Positions 1-8,455 of a stretch of 64,000 nucleotides of DNA are shown piece after piece (the first letter of the stretch is position 1; each line of letters opens with the position of its first letter). A program made the translations under genes and the position numbers. The notes under the pieces are model-generated. The model saw nothing but the letters and a program-made list of their open reading frames with translations. It was not told the origin of the DNA and ran no database searches. Origin of the DNA: Verrucomicrobiaceae bacterium (lineage in GTDB: Bacteria > Verrucomicrobiota > Verrucomicrobiia > Verrucomicrobiales > Verrucomicrobiaceae); contig JAIBCL010000007.1 of the NCBI GenBank assembly GCA_019694165.1, positions 62,001-126,000 on the forward strand, read 5' to 3'.

Positions 1-1
1 C

Positions 2-379
2 GAGCACCGGCGCGGCAATCGCGCACTGGTCGATGCGATGGAGTCCGGCCTTACCCTTCGCGGCCTCTCCGAGGGCGGCGTGCTGCGGGATCCGCAGGGC
101 GACGTGTTCCGCCTCGATCTTCAATACCGGCTCGGCGCCGAGGCCGTGGCGTACATCGACTCCCGCTGGGGCACAGCCAGGCTGACGGAACTCTACCGCG
201 CCTTCTCGCTCGAGTTTCCCGATGCCTGGCACGGACCGTTCGGCGTCGATTACGAAAACGAAGACGGCGCAGCCAAGCGGCGCGTGCGCATCGACCTGAC
301 GCAGAAAATGCTGCGCCGCGTGCTTGGCACCAGCCTCGATGAGATCGAGGCCGCGGTTTTGAAGCGATTGCGACGGTGA
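2..379 (+). CDS. C-terminal part of a peptidase-MA-like (gluzincin) protein, cut by the window edge
   Basis: The reading frame is open from base 2 to the stop at 377-379, so this is the 3' end of a gene that begins outside the window; the internal ATG at 38 is not a credible start. The visible part has a Tyr/Arg-rich helix (AYIDSRWGTARLTELYRAF) followed by a helix ending GTSLDEIEAAVLKRL. This order resembles the tail of peptidase-MA-like metallopeptidases, where a 'repeat visitor' helix is followed by a G-x-S-x-x-E-x-E motif. The HExxH motif would lie upstream and cannot be seen, so the family call is an inference from weak similarity. Confidence 0.5.
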   Translation, partial: EHRRGNRALVDAMESGLTLRGLSEGGVLRDPQGDVFRLDLQYRLGAEAVAYIDSRWGTARLTELYRAFSLEFPDAWHGPFGVDYENEDGAAKRRVRIDLTQKMLRRVLGTSLDEIEAAVLKRLRR

Positions 380-452
380 GGGGAGGAGGCGATCCCGCGC
401 TTCCGTCCGCACCGTGCCTGATCTGGGCCGCAGCTTCCGCCGCCCCCGGTGC

Positions 453-594
453 CAGGGCTTACGTATGAACCGAAAGCGAAAGCGTCAAATCTACGATTTG
501 CCCCGCAGATTCAGATGGAGTCAAAAGAAGTCCAATCCGTGGTCGTCCTCAATCCGTGGGAATTCACTCAGAAGCAATTCATACGCAAGCCCCG
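453..594. repeat. Dispersed element with terminal inverted repeats, copy A
   Basis: This 142-bp stretch is closely similar to 55750-55901 in the same orientation. Its ends form an imperfect inverted repeat (17-nt arms at 453-469 and 578-594). It contains a perfect internal hairpin around 485-499 (caaatc-tac-gatttg) and two copies of AATCCGTGG near 534 and 551. It lies 54 bp upstream of the start chosen for the next gene. No transposase is nearby. It could be a MITE-like non-autonomous element or a structured RNA or leader. Confidence 0.8.
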
Positions 595-647
595 CCCCGG
601 TGCAGCTTTGTTTGAGAGGACCGCCCTGCTGCCGCCGATCTATTCCC

Positions 648-2159
648 ATGGACCGACGCGATTTCATCAAAACGAGCAGCGTGGCCGCCGTCACGGGGCG
701 CGCGCTCCTGGCACCCGCTGCTGCCGCTCCTGCGCCACGCCAGCCCGATCTCATCAAGACGGAGAACGCACGGGCCGGCGCCAGCTTCCAGCTCACGCGC
801 ATGAAGCCAGACGATGCGAAGTCTTACCGCACTTCGCTCATCGAGGGCTACTGCTCACGGCAATCGGTGAAGGCGGGCGAAAAGCTGGACATCTTCGTCA
901 GCACGAAACCCGCGGCGCGATTCACCATCGACATCTTCCGCCTGGGATACTACGGAGGTGCCGGTGCGCGCTTGATGACCACGCTCGGCCCCTTCGACGG
1001 CAAAACGCAGCCCGTCCCCGAGATGGGCGAGCAGCGGATCCGCGAGTGCCAATGGGAGGCCAGCACCACGCTCACAATTCCCGCCGACTGGCCCAGCGGC
1101 GTGTATCTCGGCCGGCTCAACACCTTGCCTGATGCAGCTGACAAGCCGTACTGGCAGAGCTACGTCATCTTCGTCGTCAAAGACGACCGCCCCGCCGACA
1201 TTCTGTTCCAGTGCAGCGACAACACATGGCAGGCCTACAATCGCTGGCCCGTGAATGAGTCCCTCTATACCGATCCGCGCGCGGCGCACGCACCCGGTGT
1301 GAGCGTCAGCTTCGACCGCCCCTACGGCAAATACGTCCAGATCTTCGACAACCCCCAGAGCGTCGGCAGCGGCGAATTCTTGCTGTGGGAATATCCGCTC
1401 TGCTACTGGCTCGAGAAGGAAGGCTATGACGTCACCTACTGCTCGAACTCCGACAATATCGAACCCGCCAACCTCGCGCGCGCGAAGACGATGATCAGCG
1501 CCGGTCACGACGAGTATTGGGACATGCGGCAGTACAACAACGTGAAGCAGGCCATCGCCGACGGCCTCAGCGTCCTCTGGCTCTCCGCGAACGACGTGTA
1601 CATGGTCACGCCCTTCACGCCGAACGCCAAGGGTGACGCCTGCCGCCGCATCACCCGCGAGACGTGTTACGGCGAGTTTCGTGAAACCGAGCGGGAGGCA
1701 TATTCGAAAATCCTCGGCCCCTTCGAAAACCCCGGTCCCGACGAGCGCGACATCATCGGCGCGCGCACCATCGTGCCCTTCAACGGCGGAGGCGACTGGA
1801 CCTGCGCCCTGCCCGACCACTGGCTCTTTGCCGGCACGGGCATGAAGAAGGGCGAGAGCATCCCCGGCCTCGTCGGCTGGGAGTATCATGGCGAGCCGGA
1901 CACCGCCCGCCCCGGTCTCGAAGTCGTCGCCGATGGCAACGTCTGGGCCGGAGGCACCCGCCTCGGCAAGTACGCTGCGACCATTTTCGAAGGTCCCAAG
2001 AAGAACATTGTCTTTAACGCCACCACAATCTTCTGGGCACAGGGCCTGAGCGATCCCCCCGGCCACATGATCCCGTGGTCCCACTTCTCCCGCCCCCATG
2101 GACCGGACGAGCGCGTGCAGCAGATCACGCGTAACGCTCTGAAGCGGGCGATTGGTTGA
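648..2159 (+). CDS. Tat-exported protein with N,N-dimethylformamidase beta-subunit-like domain
   Basis: A 503-aa protein that starts with a twin-arginine signal (MDRRDFIKTSS) and an Ala-rich hydrophobic stretch, so export in folded form is expected. The start at 648 is preferred over the upstream frame, which runs through repeat DNA. The mature part begins with a beta-sandwich-like region containing FRLGYYGGAGARLM. It continues into the large C-terminal domain named after the beta subunit of N,N-dimethylformamidase, with the characteristic AGHDEYWD segment around residues 280-290. Many exported proteins with this domain have no known substrate, and the small alpha subunit of true DMFase is not seen nearby. 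The amidase activity is therefore unproven. Confidence 0.75.
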   Translation: MDRRDFIKTSSVAAVTGRALLAPAAAAPAPRQPDLIKTENARAGASFQLTRMKPDDAKSYRTSLIEGYCSRQSVKAGEKLDIFVSTKPAARFTIDIFRLGYYGGAGARLMTTLGPFDGKTQPVPEMGEQRIRECQWEASTTLTIPADWPSGVYLGRLNTLPDAADKPYWQSYVIFVVKDDRPADILFQCSDNTWQAYNRWPVNESLYTDPRAAHAPGVSVSFDRPYGKYVQIFDNPQSVGSGEFLLWEYPLCYWLEKEGYDVTYCSNSDNIEPANLARAKTMISAGHDEYWDMRQYNNVKQAIADGLSVLWLSANDVYMVTPFTPNAKGDACRRITRETCYGEFRETEREAYSKILGPFENPGPDERDIIGARTIVPFNGGGDWTCALPDHWLFAGTGMKKGESIPGLVGWEYHGEPDTARPGLEVVADGNVWAGGTRLGKYAATIFEGPKKNIVFNATTIFWAQGLSDPPGHMIPWSHFSRPHGPDERVQQITRNALKRAIG

Positions 2160-2266
2160 TCCCAAACTTCCTTCCCGGACCACCTTTAGTATCGCTGGCG
2201 ACGACTCCAGCAGGGTAGCACAATCCGACTATTCGACCCGGGCTTGTGGGCGCGTAGAATTTGGTG

Positions 2267-3931
2267 ATGCTCGACGAGCACCTGCCACACGTGACGCGCC
2301 AGCCTACATCGACAGCGAGAGCAAAGCTGAGCCGCCGGCACGGCGCGCACGCGCGGATGGCGGCGATCGGGCTGCTCGCGGGCTTGGTCTTGTCAGGCGG
2401 CGCGGGTGCGCAAACGGAGCCGGCATCGCCGCGGCTCGTCACCGTGGCGGAAGCGAAGGCGCTGCGCGGCAAGGGCGAGCGAGTGCGGATGCGCGGCACG
2501 CTGCTCTACGAGACGGGCACCGGCTGGTTCTGCATACACGACGGCACAGGCGGCATCCGCGGCCAGATCGACGATCCCATCGCCATGAAGGCGGGCGATC
2601 TGATTGAGATCACCGCCACACCCACCGACAGCAACGGCTTCCCCTGGCTCTGGAAAAGCGCGGCGAAAAATCTCGGGCCAGGCGTGCTGCCAACGCCGCA
2701 GCCGTTCAGCGCGCCGACGGCTTACCTGAGCCAGGCGCAGCGTGACAAGCTCGACGCACAGTTCGTGACCGTGCGCGGCCGTGTCGTGCGCACGGCACGC
2801 GAGAGTCCCAGCTATCCGGTGCGCAAGAAGCGGCTGCTCTTCCCGATGGACGTGTTCTTCATCGACGACAGCGGCACGGAGGTGAAGGTGCTGCTCACGC
2901 CTGGCATCGCCTTGCCGCAGCCGCTTCTGGCGGATGCGCTGGTCGAGGTGACCGGCGCGTGCCGGCTCGACTCGAAGCTGCCGACGGATCAGCCCGGCTC
3001 GATCCAGCTCACTGTCTCGAGCGCGGACCGTGTGCGGGTGCTGAAGTGGCCGCCGTTCTGGACGTGGCCTGGGTTTCAGCGCTGGGCGGGCATCGTCTCG
3101 GCGGCGGCGGCCGCGCTGTTCGCCATCGCCGCGGTTTGGCTCTGGATGTACCGGAAGAAGGTCAAGCTGGTCCGCGCAGCCGAGCGCAATGCCGAGCTGG
3201 AACGCGCGCTGGCAAAGGAGCGCGAGCTCGGCGAGATGAAGTCGAACTTCGTCTCGCTCGTCTCGCACGAGTTCCGCACGCCGCTCGGCGTGATCATGTC
3301 ATCGACCGAAGTGCTGCAGGAGTACTTCGACCGCCTGCCGGCCGAGCGGCGCCAGCGGCAGCTCGACATGATCTTCCGCAGCACGAAGAACCTGGCGAAC
3401 CTCATCGAAGAGGTGCTGCTGCTCGGCCGCGTCGATGAGGGGCGGATGCAGTTTGCCCCCGCGCCGCTCGAGCTGGAGAAAATCTGCCGCTCGCTCGCCG
3501 ACGAGGCCGTGTCGGCCACCGGCGGTGCGTGCCCCATTCTCTTCACGCCCGACGGGCCGCTCACGGGCGCGTCGAGCGATGAATCCTTGCTGCGCCACAT
3601 TTTGAGCAACCTGCTCTCCAACGCCGTGAAGTACTCGCAGCCCGGCGCGGCGGTCGATTTCACCGCCGCGCGCAAGAACGGCAGCGTCGTCTTCACCGTG
3701 CGCGACCGCGGCATCGGCATCCCACCGGAGGATCAGGCGCGGCTCTTCACCTCCTTCACGCGCGGCAGCAACGTCGGCAACCGCCCCGGCACCGGCCTCG
3801 GCCTCGTGCTCGTGCAGAAATGCGTGCGCCTCCACGGCGGCACGCTCGATGTGCAAAGCGCCCCCGGCGCCGGCACCACCGTCACGGTCACGCTGCCCGT
3901 GTTCGGGGCGAAGTTGAGGGATGAGAGTTGA
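2267..3931 (+). CDS. Membrane sensor histidine kinase with periplasmic OB-fold-like input domain
   Basis: A two-component sensor of about 554 aa. The N-terminal hydrophobic segment (MAAIGLLAGLVLSGGAGAQ) acts as signal or anchor. A roughly 200-aa extracytoplasmic region follows with two similar beta-rich units (VRMRGTLLYETGTGWF and VTVRGRVVRTA), resembling OB-fold-like repeats. One transmembrane helix lies near residues 270-290. The cytoplasmic part has a HisKA domain with phospho-acceptor His334 in VSHEFRTPLG, then the HATPase N box (NLLSNAVKYS), G1 (RDRGIGIP) and G2 (GTGLGLVL) motifs. The start is uncertain: TTG 2261, ATG 2267 and ATG 2357 are in frame and none has a clear ribosome-binding site. 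The partner regulator lies 94 bp downstream. Confidence 0.85.
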   Translation: MLDEHLPHVTRQPTSTARAKLSRRHGAHARMAAIGLLAGLVLSGGAGAQTEPASPRLVTVAEAKALRGKGERVRMRGTLLYETGTGWFCIHDGTGGIRGQIDDPIAMKAGDLIEITATPTDSNGFPWLWKSAAKNLGPGVLPTPQPFSAPTAYLSQAQRDKLDAQFVTVRGRVVRTARESPSYPVRKKRLLFPMDVFFIDDSGTEVKVLLTPGIALPQPLLADALVEVTGACRLDSKLPTDQPGSIQLTVSSADRVRVLKWPPFWTWPGFQRWAGIVSAAAAALFAIAAVWLWMYRKKVKLVRAAERNAELERALAKERELGEMKSNFVSLVSHEFRTPLGVIMSSTEVLQEYFDRLPAERRQRQLDMIFRSTKNLANLIEEVLLLGRVDEGRMQFAPAPLELEKICRSLADEAVSATGGACPILFTPDGPLTGASSDESLLRHILSNLLSNAVKYSQPGAAVDFTAARKNGSVVFTVRDRGIGIPPEDQARLFTSFTRGSNVGNRPGTGLGLVLVQKCVRLHGGTLDVQSAPGAGTTVTVTLPVFGAKLRDES

Positions 3932-4009
3932 GTGTTGAGAGCACCATCCAAACACCGGCATCATCTTCATCATCGCGCATTTCCCTTTCAGACTCTCAAC
4001 ACTCAACTC
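3925..4009. repeat. Perfect 17-nt inverted repeat between sensor kinase and regulator
   Basis: The arms GAGTTGAGTGTTGAGAG (3925-3941) and CTCTCAACACTCAACTC (3993-4009) are perfect complements separated by 51 nt. The left arm overlaps the kinase stop codon. The low-complexity CTCAAC vocabulary recurs within signal-peptide codons at 4911-4940 and 6131-6160. It could act as an intercistronic attenuator or simply be a copy of a simple repeat family. Confidence 0.6.
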
Positions 4010-4025
4010 CAAACCCTCAACCCTC

Positions 4026-4646
<621 letters not shown>

Positions 4647-4841
4647 AAGGCCGGCCTGCGGACGGCGGCGAGCTACTGCCGTAGGGCGTGACGGTGCGGT
4701 GTGATGATGCGTTTGCCCGCGGCTTGGTGTCCGCGCCTCACACAGCCGCAACGCTCGATTCGGTGCGTAGCAGCTTCCGACTATTTCGTGATGCGGCGCG
4801 TGGCCGCAGAATGCGCGTGAACTCAAACGCATCCACCACGC

Positions 4842-6029
4842 ATGAAAACACCCGCACACCGCCTCCGCATCATCACCGGCGCACGATCAACCATCGCGGC
4901 GCTGCTGCTCCTCTCAACTCTCAACCCTCATCTCTCAACCAGCGCCCAAGCGCAAGGCGGCAGCCTCACGCCGCCAGCGGGCGCGCCGGGGCCGACCATG
5001 AAGACGCTCGATCAGGTCGAGGCGCGCACTCCGGCGGTGGCCGGTGCGCCGGGCGTGTCCATCCTGCCATCGGGCACCATCGTGCTGGCGCAGTCGCGCA
5101 GCTATTACCTCACCTACAATGTGGGCGTCTCGCAGGCGGGCGCGCACGGCATTCACATCCAGGCATCGAATGTGACGCTGGACCTCAACGGCTTCGGCAT
5201 TTACTCCGTCGGCAATGCCGTGCTGGGCAATGCCATCGAGATCGGCGCGAATGTGAACGTCCACATCCGCAACGGAAGCATCGTCAGCGGATCGACATAC
5301 GACTACGTCACGGGCGTCGTCACAAAGCTTGGATTCGCCTTCGGCATCAACGCCACGGGACGACCGGTGAGCGTGAAGGACCTCACGATTCAAGGCACGC
5401 GGGACACGGCCATCAAATTGAACGCCATAATCGGCGCGCTGGTTTCTGACTGCACCGTGATCGTCTCCGGCAACGGCGGCATCAAGGCGGGCAGCATCCG
5501 CGACTGCCAGGCGGACTTCTGCCTGGGCGATGCCATCCACGGGCGAATCGTCACGAATTGCGAAGGGCTGAGCATCGGAACTGGCGGCGGGGTCATCGCT
5601 GATGCAATCGTGGCAAACTGCAATGGCGTTGCGAACGGAAGCTCCGCCACATGGGGAGTGCATGGCGCATACGTCGTTCACAATTGCCACGGCTATTCGC
5701 CCAATGGCGCGGGAGTGAGCGGGATCTCGATCTCCAATTCTTACGGTGAGAGCCTGGCGTCCACGGGGATCGACGGGGAAACCGTGGTGAACTCGTACGG
5801 CGACAGCCTCGATGGCAACGGACTGGTGGCGGCGACCGCGACGAACAGCATGGGCTACTATCGCGGCAACGCGGGCACGGCCAAAGGCATGCTCATCGAT
5901 GGCACGGCAAGTTTCTGCCGCGGGTTTGCCAATGCCGGGGCCAATTCCATCCAGGCACCCATCGCCATCGGCTGCACTTCCATCAACGGACCCATTTCAT
6001 CGGCCAGCAAACATCTCGGCACGCCGTGA
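4842..6029 (+). CDS. Secreted right-handed parallel beta-helix protein (paralog 1)
   Basis: A 395-aa exported protein. A basic N-terminus and hydrophobic core (STIAALLLLSTL) are followed by an AQA-type cleavage region and a low-complexity GGSLTPPAGAPGPTMK segment. The rest is made of short beta-strand repeats typical of parallel beta-helices (ASNVTLDLNGFGI, VHIRNGSI, VKDLTIQGTRDTAI, ISISNSYGE). Such folds occur in polysaccharide lyases, NosD-like proteins and adhesins; no catalytic residues can be assigned. The first ~110 residues closely match the next gene, indicating tandem duplication. The start is ATGAAAAC, as in the two genes that follow. Confidence 0.8.
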   Translation: MKTPAHRLRIITGARSTIAALLLLSTLNPHLSTSAQAQGGSLTPPAGAPGPTMKTLDQVEARTPAVAGAPGVSILPSGTIVLAQSRSYYLTYNVGVSQAGAHGIHIQASNVTLDLNGFGIYSVGNAVLGNAIEIGANVNVHIRNGSIVSGSTYDYVTGVVTKLGFAFGINATGRPVSVKDLTIQGTRDTAIKLNAIIGALVSDCTVIVSGNGGIKAGSIRDCQADFCLGDAIHGRIVTNCEGLSIGTGGGVIADAIVANCNGVANGSSATWGVHGAYVVHNCHGYSPNGAGVSGISISNSYGESLASTGIDGETVVNSYGDSLDGNGLVAATATNSMGYYRGNAGTAKGMLIDGTASFCRGFANAGANSIQAPIAIGCTSINGPISSASKHLGTP

Positions 6030-6070
6030 GCACCGCGCAAAACATCCATTCACTTCAATTCCATGACGCC

Positions 6071-7450
6071 ATGAAAACACAACGTTCCAACAACTTCACC
6101 AGCACCCGCGCCTCGCCCGCGGTGCTGCTGCTCCTCTCAACTCTCATCTCTCATCTCTCAACCAGCGCGCACGCGCAAGGCGGCAGCCTCACGCCGCCGC
6201 CGGGCGCGCCGGGGCCGGTGATGAAGTCGCTCGCGCAGATCGAGCCGCGCACCGATCTGGCCAATGTCGCCGGCGATGCGAACTACCATCACATCATCAC
6301 CGCGCCGGGCAGCTATTACTTGTCTGGCAACGTCGATGTCACGAAGAGCAACGGCATCTATGTGGATGCGTCGAACGTGACGCTCGACTTGAACGGCTTC
6401 AGCGTCCGCCGCACTGCGGGCAGCGGCGGCGGCGGCATCTTTGTCAACGGCAGCCAGACACATCTGGCGATCCGCAATGGCACCGTCTCCGGCTTCAACT
6501 CCGGCATTGCCGCCGTGACCGCGACCGGTGCCAGCCTGACTGACATCACCATCAGCTCCTGCTCCTATCGCTGTGTGCTGGCAGGCCAGGGTTCTCGTCT
6601 GAAAAACATCCGCGCGGTCGCCAATTTCCCCAGCAGCCTGGATTTCTATGCATTCGTGATCTGGACGGATTCCGTGCTGGTCGATTGCATCGCCAGCGGC
6701 AATTCCCACTCGGGCAGCGCCACCTCGTGCGGCTTCTATTTGTATGACCGGTGCAAGGTGACGCGCTGCACCGCCAGCGGCAATACCGCGGCTTCCGGCG
6801 CGCTGTTCGGATTTCAGGCATTGAACGGCTGCACGTTCACCGACTGCACGGCTTCCGGCAACGAGTCCATGTCAGCTTCCTGCACGGGCATCGAGGCTGG
6901 CAGCAACTGCACGCTGACGGGTTGCGTGGCCGACTCCAACACCAGCGGCACGAGCATCTGCCATGGCATCAAGCTGCTGGACGCGGGCACAGTGATTCAT
7001 TGCTCGGCAAGATCGAACACCGGTGTCAATGCCGGCGACACCTCGCTGTCGGGAGTGGGCATTTCGGGTCAAAGCCAGTGCGCGATCACTGACTGCTCCG
7101 TGGTGGCGAACAAAGGCGACGGCATCAGGCTCACGAGCAAAGGCCTGGTGCGAGGCTGCCTCGCGGAGGGCAATGGCGCCGGCACCACAGGAGCGGGCAT
7201 TCACACCACCCAGATCAACAACCAGATCGACGGCAACAAGCTCACCGGCAACACGACCGGCCTGCGCGCCGACACCACCGGCTCGCTCATCCTCCGCAAC
7301 ACGGCCACCGCCAACACCACGCATTTCATCCTCGCCACCGGGAATCACGTCGGTGTGATCGTTGCGACACCCGCCAGCAGCGCCATCAGCGGCAGCACTG
7401 GCGGCGCGGGCATGGGCACGACCGATCCGTGGGCAAATCTAGCCTATTGA
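6071..7450 (+). CDS. Secreted right-handed parallel beta-helix protein (paralog 2)
   Basis: A 459-aa paralog of the preceding protein. It shares the signal region (LLLLSTL...HLSTSAHAQGGSLTPP) and the motif ASNVTLDLNGF at the first coils. The helix body has many Cys-containing coils of the form CTASGN (for example TRCTASGNTAAS, TDCTASGNESMS, TGCVADSNTSG). The regular Cys spacing suggests a Cys ladder or disulfides along the helix. It ends GMGTTDPWANLAY. The ATG at 6071 is chosen because the upstream in-frame ATG at 6026 overlaps the previous stop codon and adds a non-signal-like leader. Function is unknown; a surface carbohydrate-binding or adhesive role is inference. Confidence 0.8.
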   Translation: MKTQRSNNFTSTRASPAVLLLLSTLISHLSTSAHAQGGSLTPPPGAPGPVMKSLAQIEPRTDLANVAGDANYHHIITAPGSYYLSGNVDVTKSNGIYVDASNVTLDLNGFSVRRTAGSGGGGIFVNGSQTHLAIRNGTVSGFNSGIAAVTATGASLTDITISSCSYRCVLAGQGSRLKNIRAVANFPSSLDFYAFVIWTDSVLVDCIASGNSHSGSATSCGFYLYDRCKVTRCTASGNTAASGALFGFQALNGCTFTDCTASGNESMSASCTGIEAGSNCTLTGCVADSNTSGTSICHGIKLLDAGTVIHCSARSNTGVNAGDTSLSGVGISGQSQCAITDCSVVANKGDGIRLTSKGLVRGCLAEGNGAGTTGAGIHTTQINNQIDGNKLTGNTTGLRADTTGSLILRNTATANTTHFILATGNHVGVIVATPASSAISGSTGGAGMGTTDPWANLAY

Positions 7451-7490
7451 TCTCCATCGTTCTTTTTTGCTCACCTCATCCTCCACGATC

Positions 7491-8405
7491 ATGAAAACAC
7501 GTCCCTCATCCCACTGGCTGCCCGCGCTTCTCATTTCTTCATTCGCCATTTGTCATTCGTCATTCGTCATTGCCCAATCCACCATCTCCGCCGCCAATCC
7601 TCACGCCTGGTCCGCCAACACCGGCTTCATCACCTTCCGCCACGGCAGCCCGGTCGCGGACAGCGGCATCGTCATCGGTGACGCGGTGCTCAGCGGCAAA
7701 GCCTGGAGCGCGAACTGCGGCTGGATCGATTTCGGCGACGGCACGCCCGCAAACGGTTACTTCTACGGCAACGGCAACAACACCGACTACGGCGTGAACC
7801 ACTTCGCCGGCGGCGCGCTCAGCGGCCTCGCGTATGGCGCAAACATCGGCTGGATCAGTTTTGGATATGGCATCGCGCTCGACAGCCCGAATCATCCGCG
7901 CGTGAACTACCTCACCGGCGAGCTCACCGGCTATGCCTGGAGCGCGAACTGCGGCTGGATCAATCTCGCCAGCAATGGTCTGCGCGCCGCCACGATCAAA
8001 TACGTGGACACCGACAACGATGGCATCGCCGACGCGTGGGAGATCGAAAACTTCGGCAACCTCGCCGCCGCCAGTGCAACGAGCGACGCGGACGGCGATG
8101 GCGTGAGCGACAAGAACGAATTCATCGCCTTCACCGACCCCTTCGATGCCGAGAGCAAGCTGCGCATCGTTTCACTCAGCGAGAACGCGGCGCTCCACCG
8201 CACGACGCTGGAGTTCACCACCAGCCCCGTGCGCATGTATCGCATCGAGACGACGACCGACCTCGCGAACTGGGCCGCCTTCTCGCCCGCGCTCAATTAC
8301 TTCGCGCCCGTGCCCAACGTCGCCTCCACCACCGTTGTGCTCGATCACGGCGCGGACGCGCGCCGCTTCTACCGCCCCGTGGCCGTGCTGCCACTGAGTC
8401 CGTGA
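7491..8405 (+). CDS. Secreted protein with AWSANxGWI repeats and C-terminal type-3-like calcium motifs
   Basis: A 304-aa exported protein. Its signal peptide (LPALLISSFAICHSSFVIAQ) is encoded by low-complexity CATTCGTCATT repeats. The mature protein has four related units: AWSANTGFITF, AWSANCGWIDFGDG, AYGANIGWISFGYG and AWSANCGWINLAS. A Ca-binding-like stretch (DTDNDGIADAWE, SDADGDGVSDKNEF) follows. The C-terminal beta domain (RMYRIETTTDLANWAAF) recurs at the ends of verrucomicrobial secreted proteins. It is third in a row of secreted genes starting ATGAAAAC. No enzyme is recognised. Confidence 0.75.
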   Translation: MKTRPSSHWLPALLISSFAICHSSFVIAQSTISAANPHAWSANTGFITFRHGSPVADSGIVIGDAVLSGKAWSANCGWIDFGDGTPANGYFYGNGNNTDYGVNHFAGGALSGLAYGANIGWISFGYGIALDSPNHPRVNYLTGELTGYAWSANCGWINLASNGLRAATIKYVDTDNDGIADAWEIENFGNLAAASATSDADGDGVSDKNEFIAFTDPFDAESKLRIVSLSENAALHRTTLEFTTSPVRMYRIETTTDLANWAAFSPALNYFAPVPNVASTTVVLDHGADARRFYRPVAVLPLSP

Positions 8406-8427
8406 CCCCGTGCGGGCCAAGCAGCCG

Positions 8428-8455
8428 CGCCCGGCTCAGTCCCGCGAGCCGGGCG
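8428..8455. terminator. Hairpin between convergent genes
   Basis: A perfect 9-bp GC stem (cgcccggct / agccgggcg) with a 10-nt loop overlaps the 3' end of the minus-strand peptidase gene and sits 22 bp after the plus-strand stop. There is no clear U-tract, so bidirectional terminator function is only inferred. Confidence 0.4.

Noticed and set aside
453-594. Peptide reading MNRKRKRQIYDLPRRF, seen in both repeat copies
   Set aside because: The frame does not stay parallel in the two copies after the first ~20 codons because of the length difference, and the DNA pairing pattern explains the conservation better.
855-2183. Long open frame on the minus strand opposite the dimethylformamidase-like gene
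   Set aside because: GC-rich codon shadow. The plus-strand gene has clear domain motifs and a Tat signal; the minus frame shows no family similarity.
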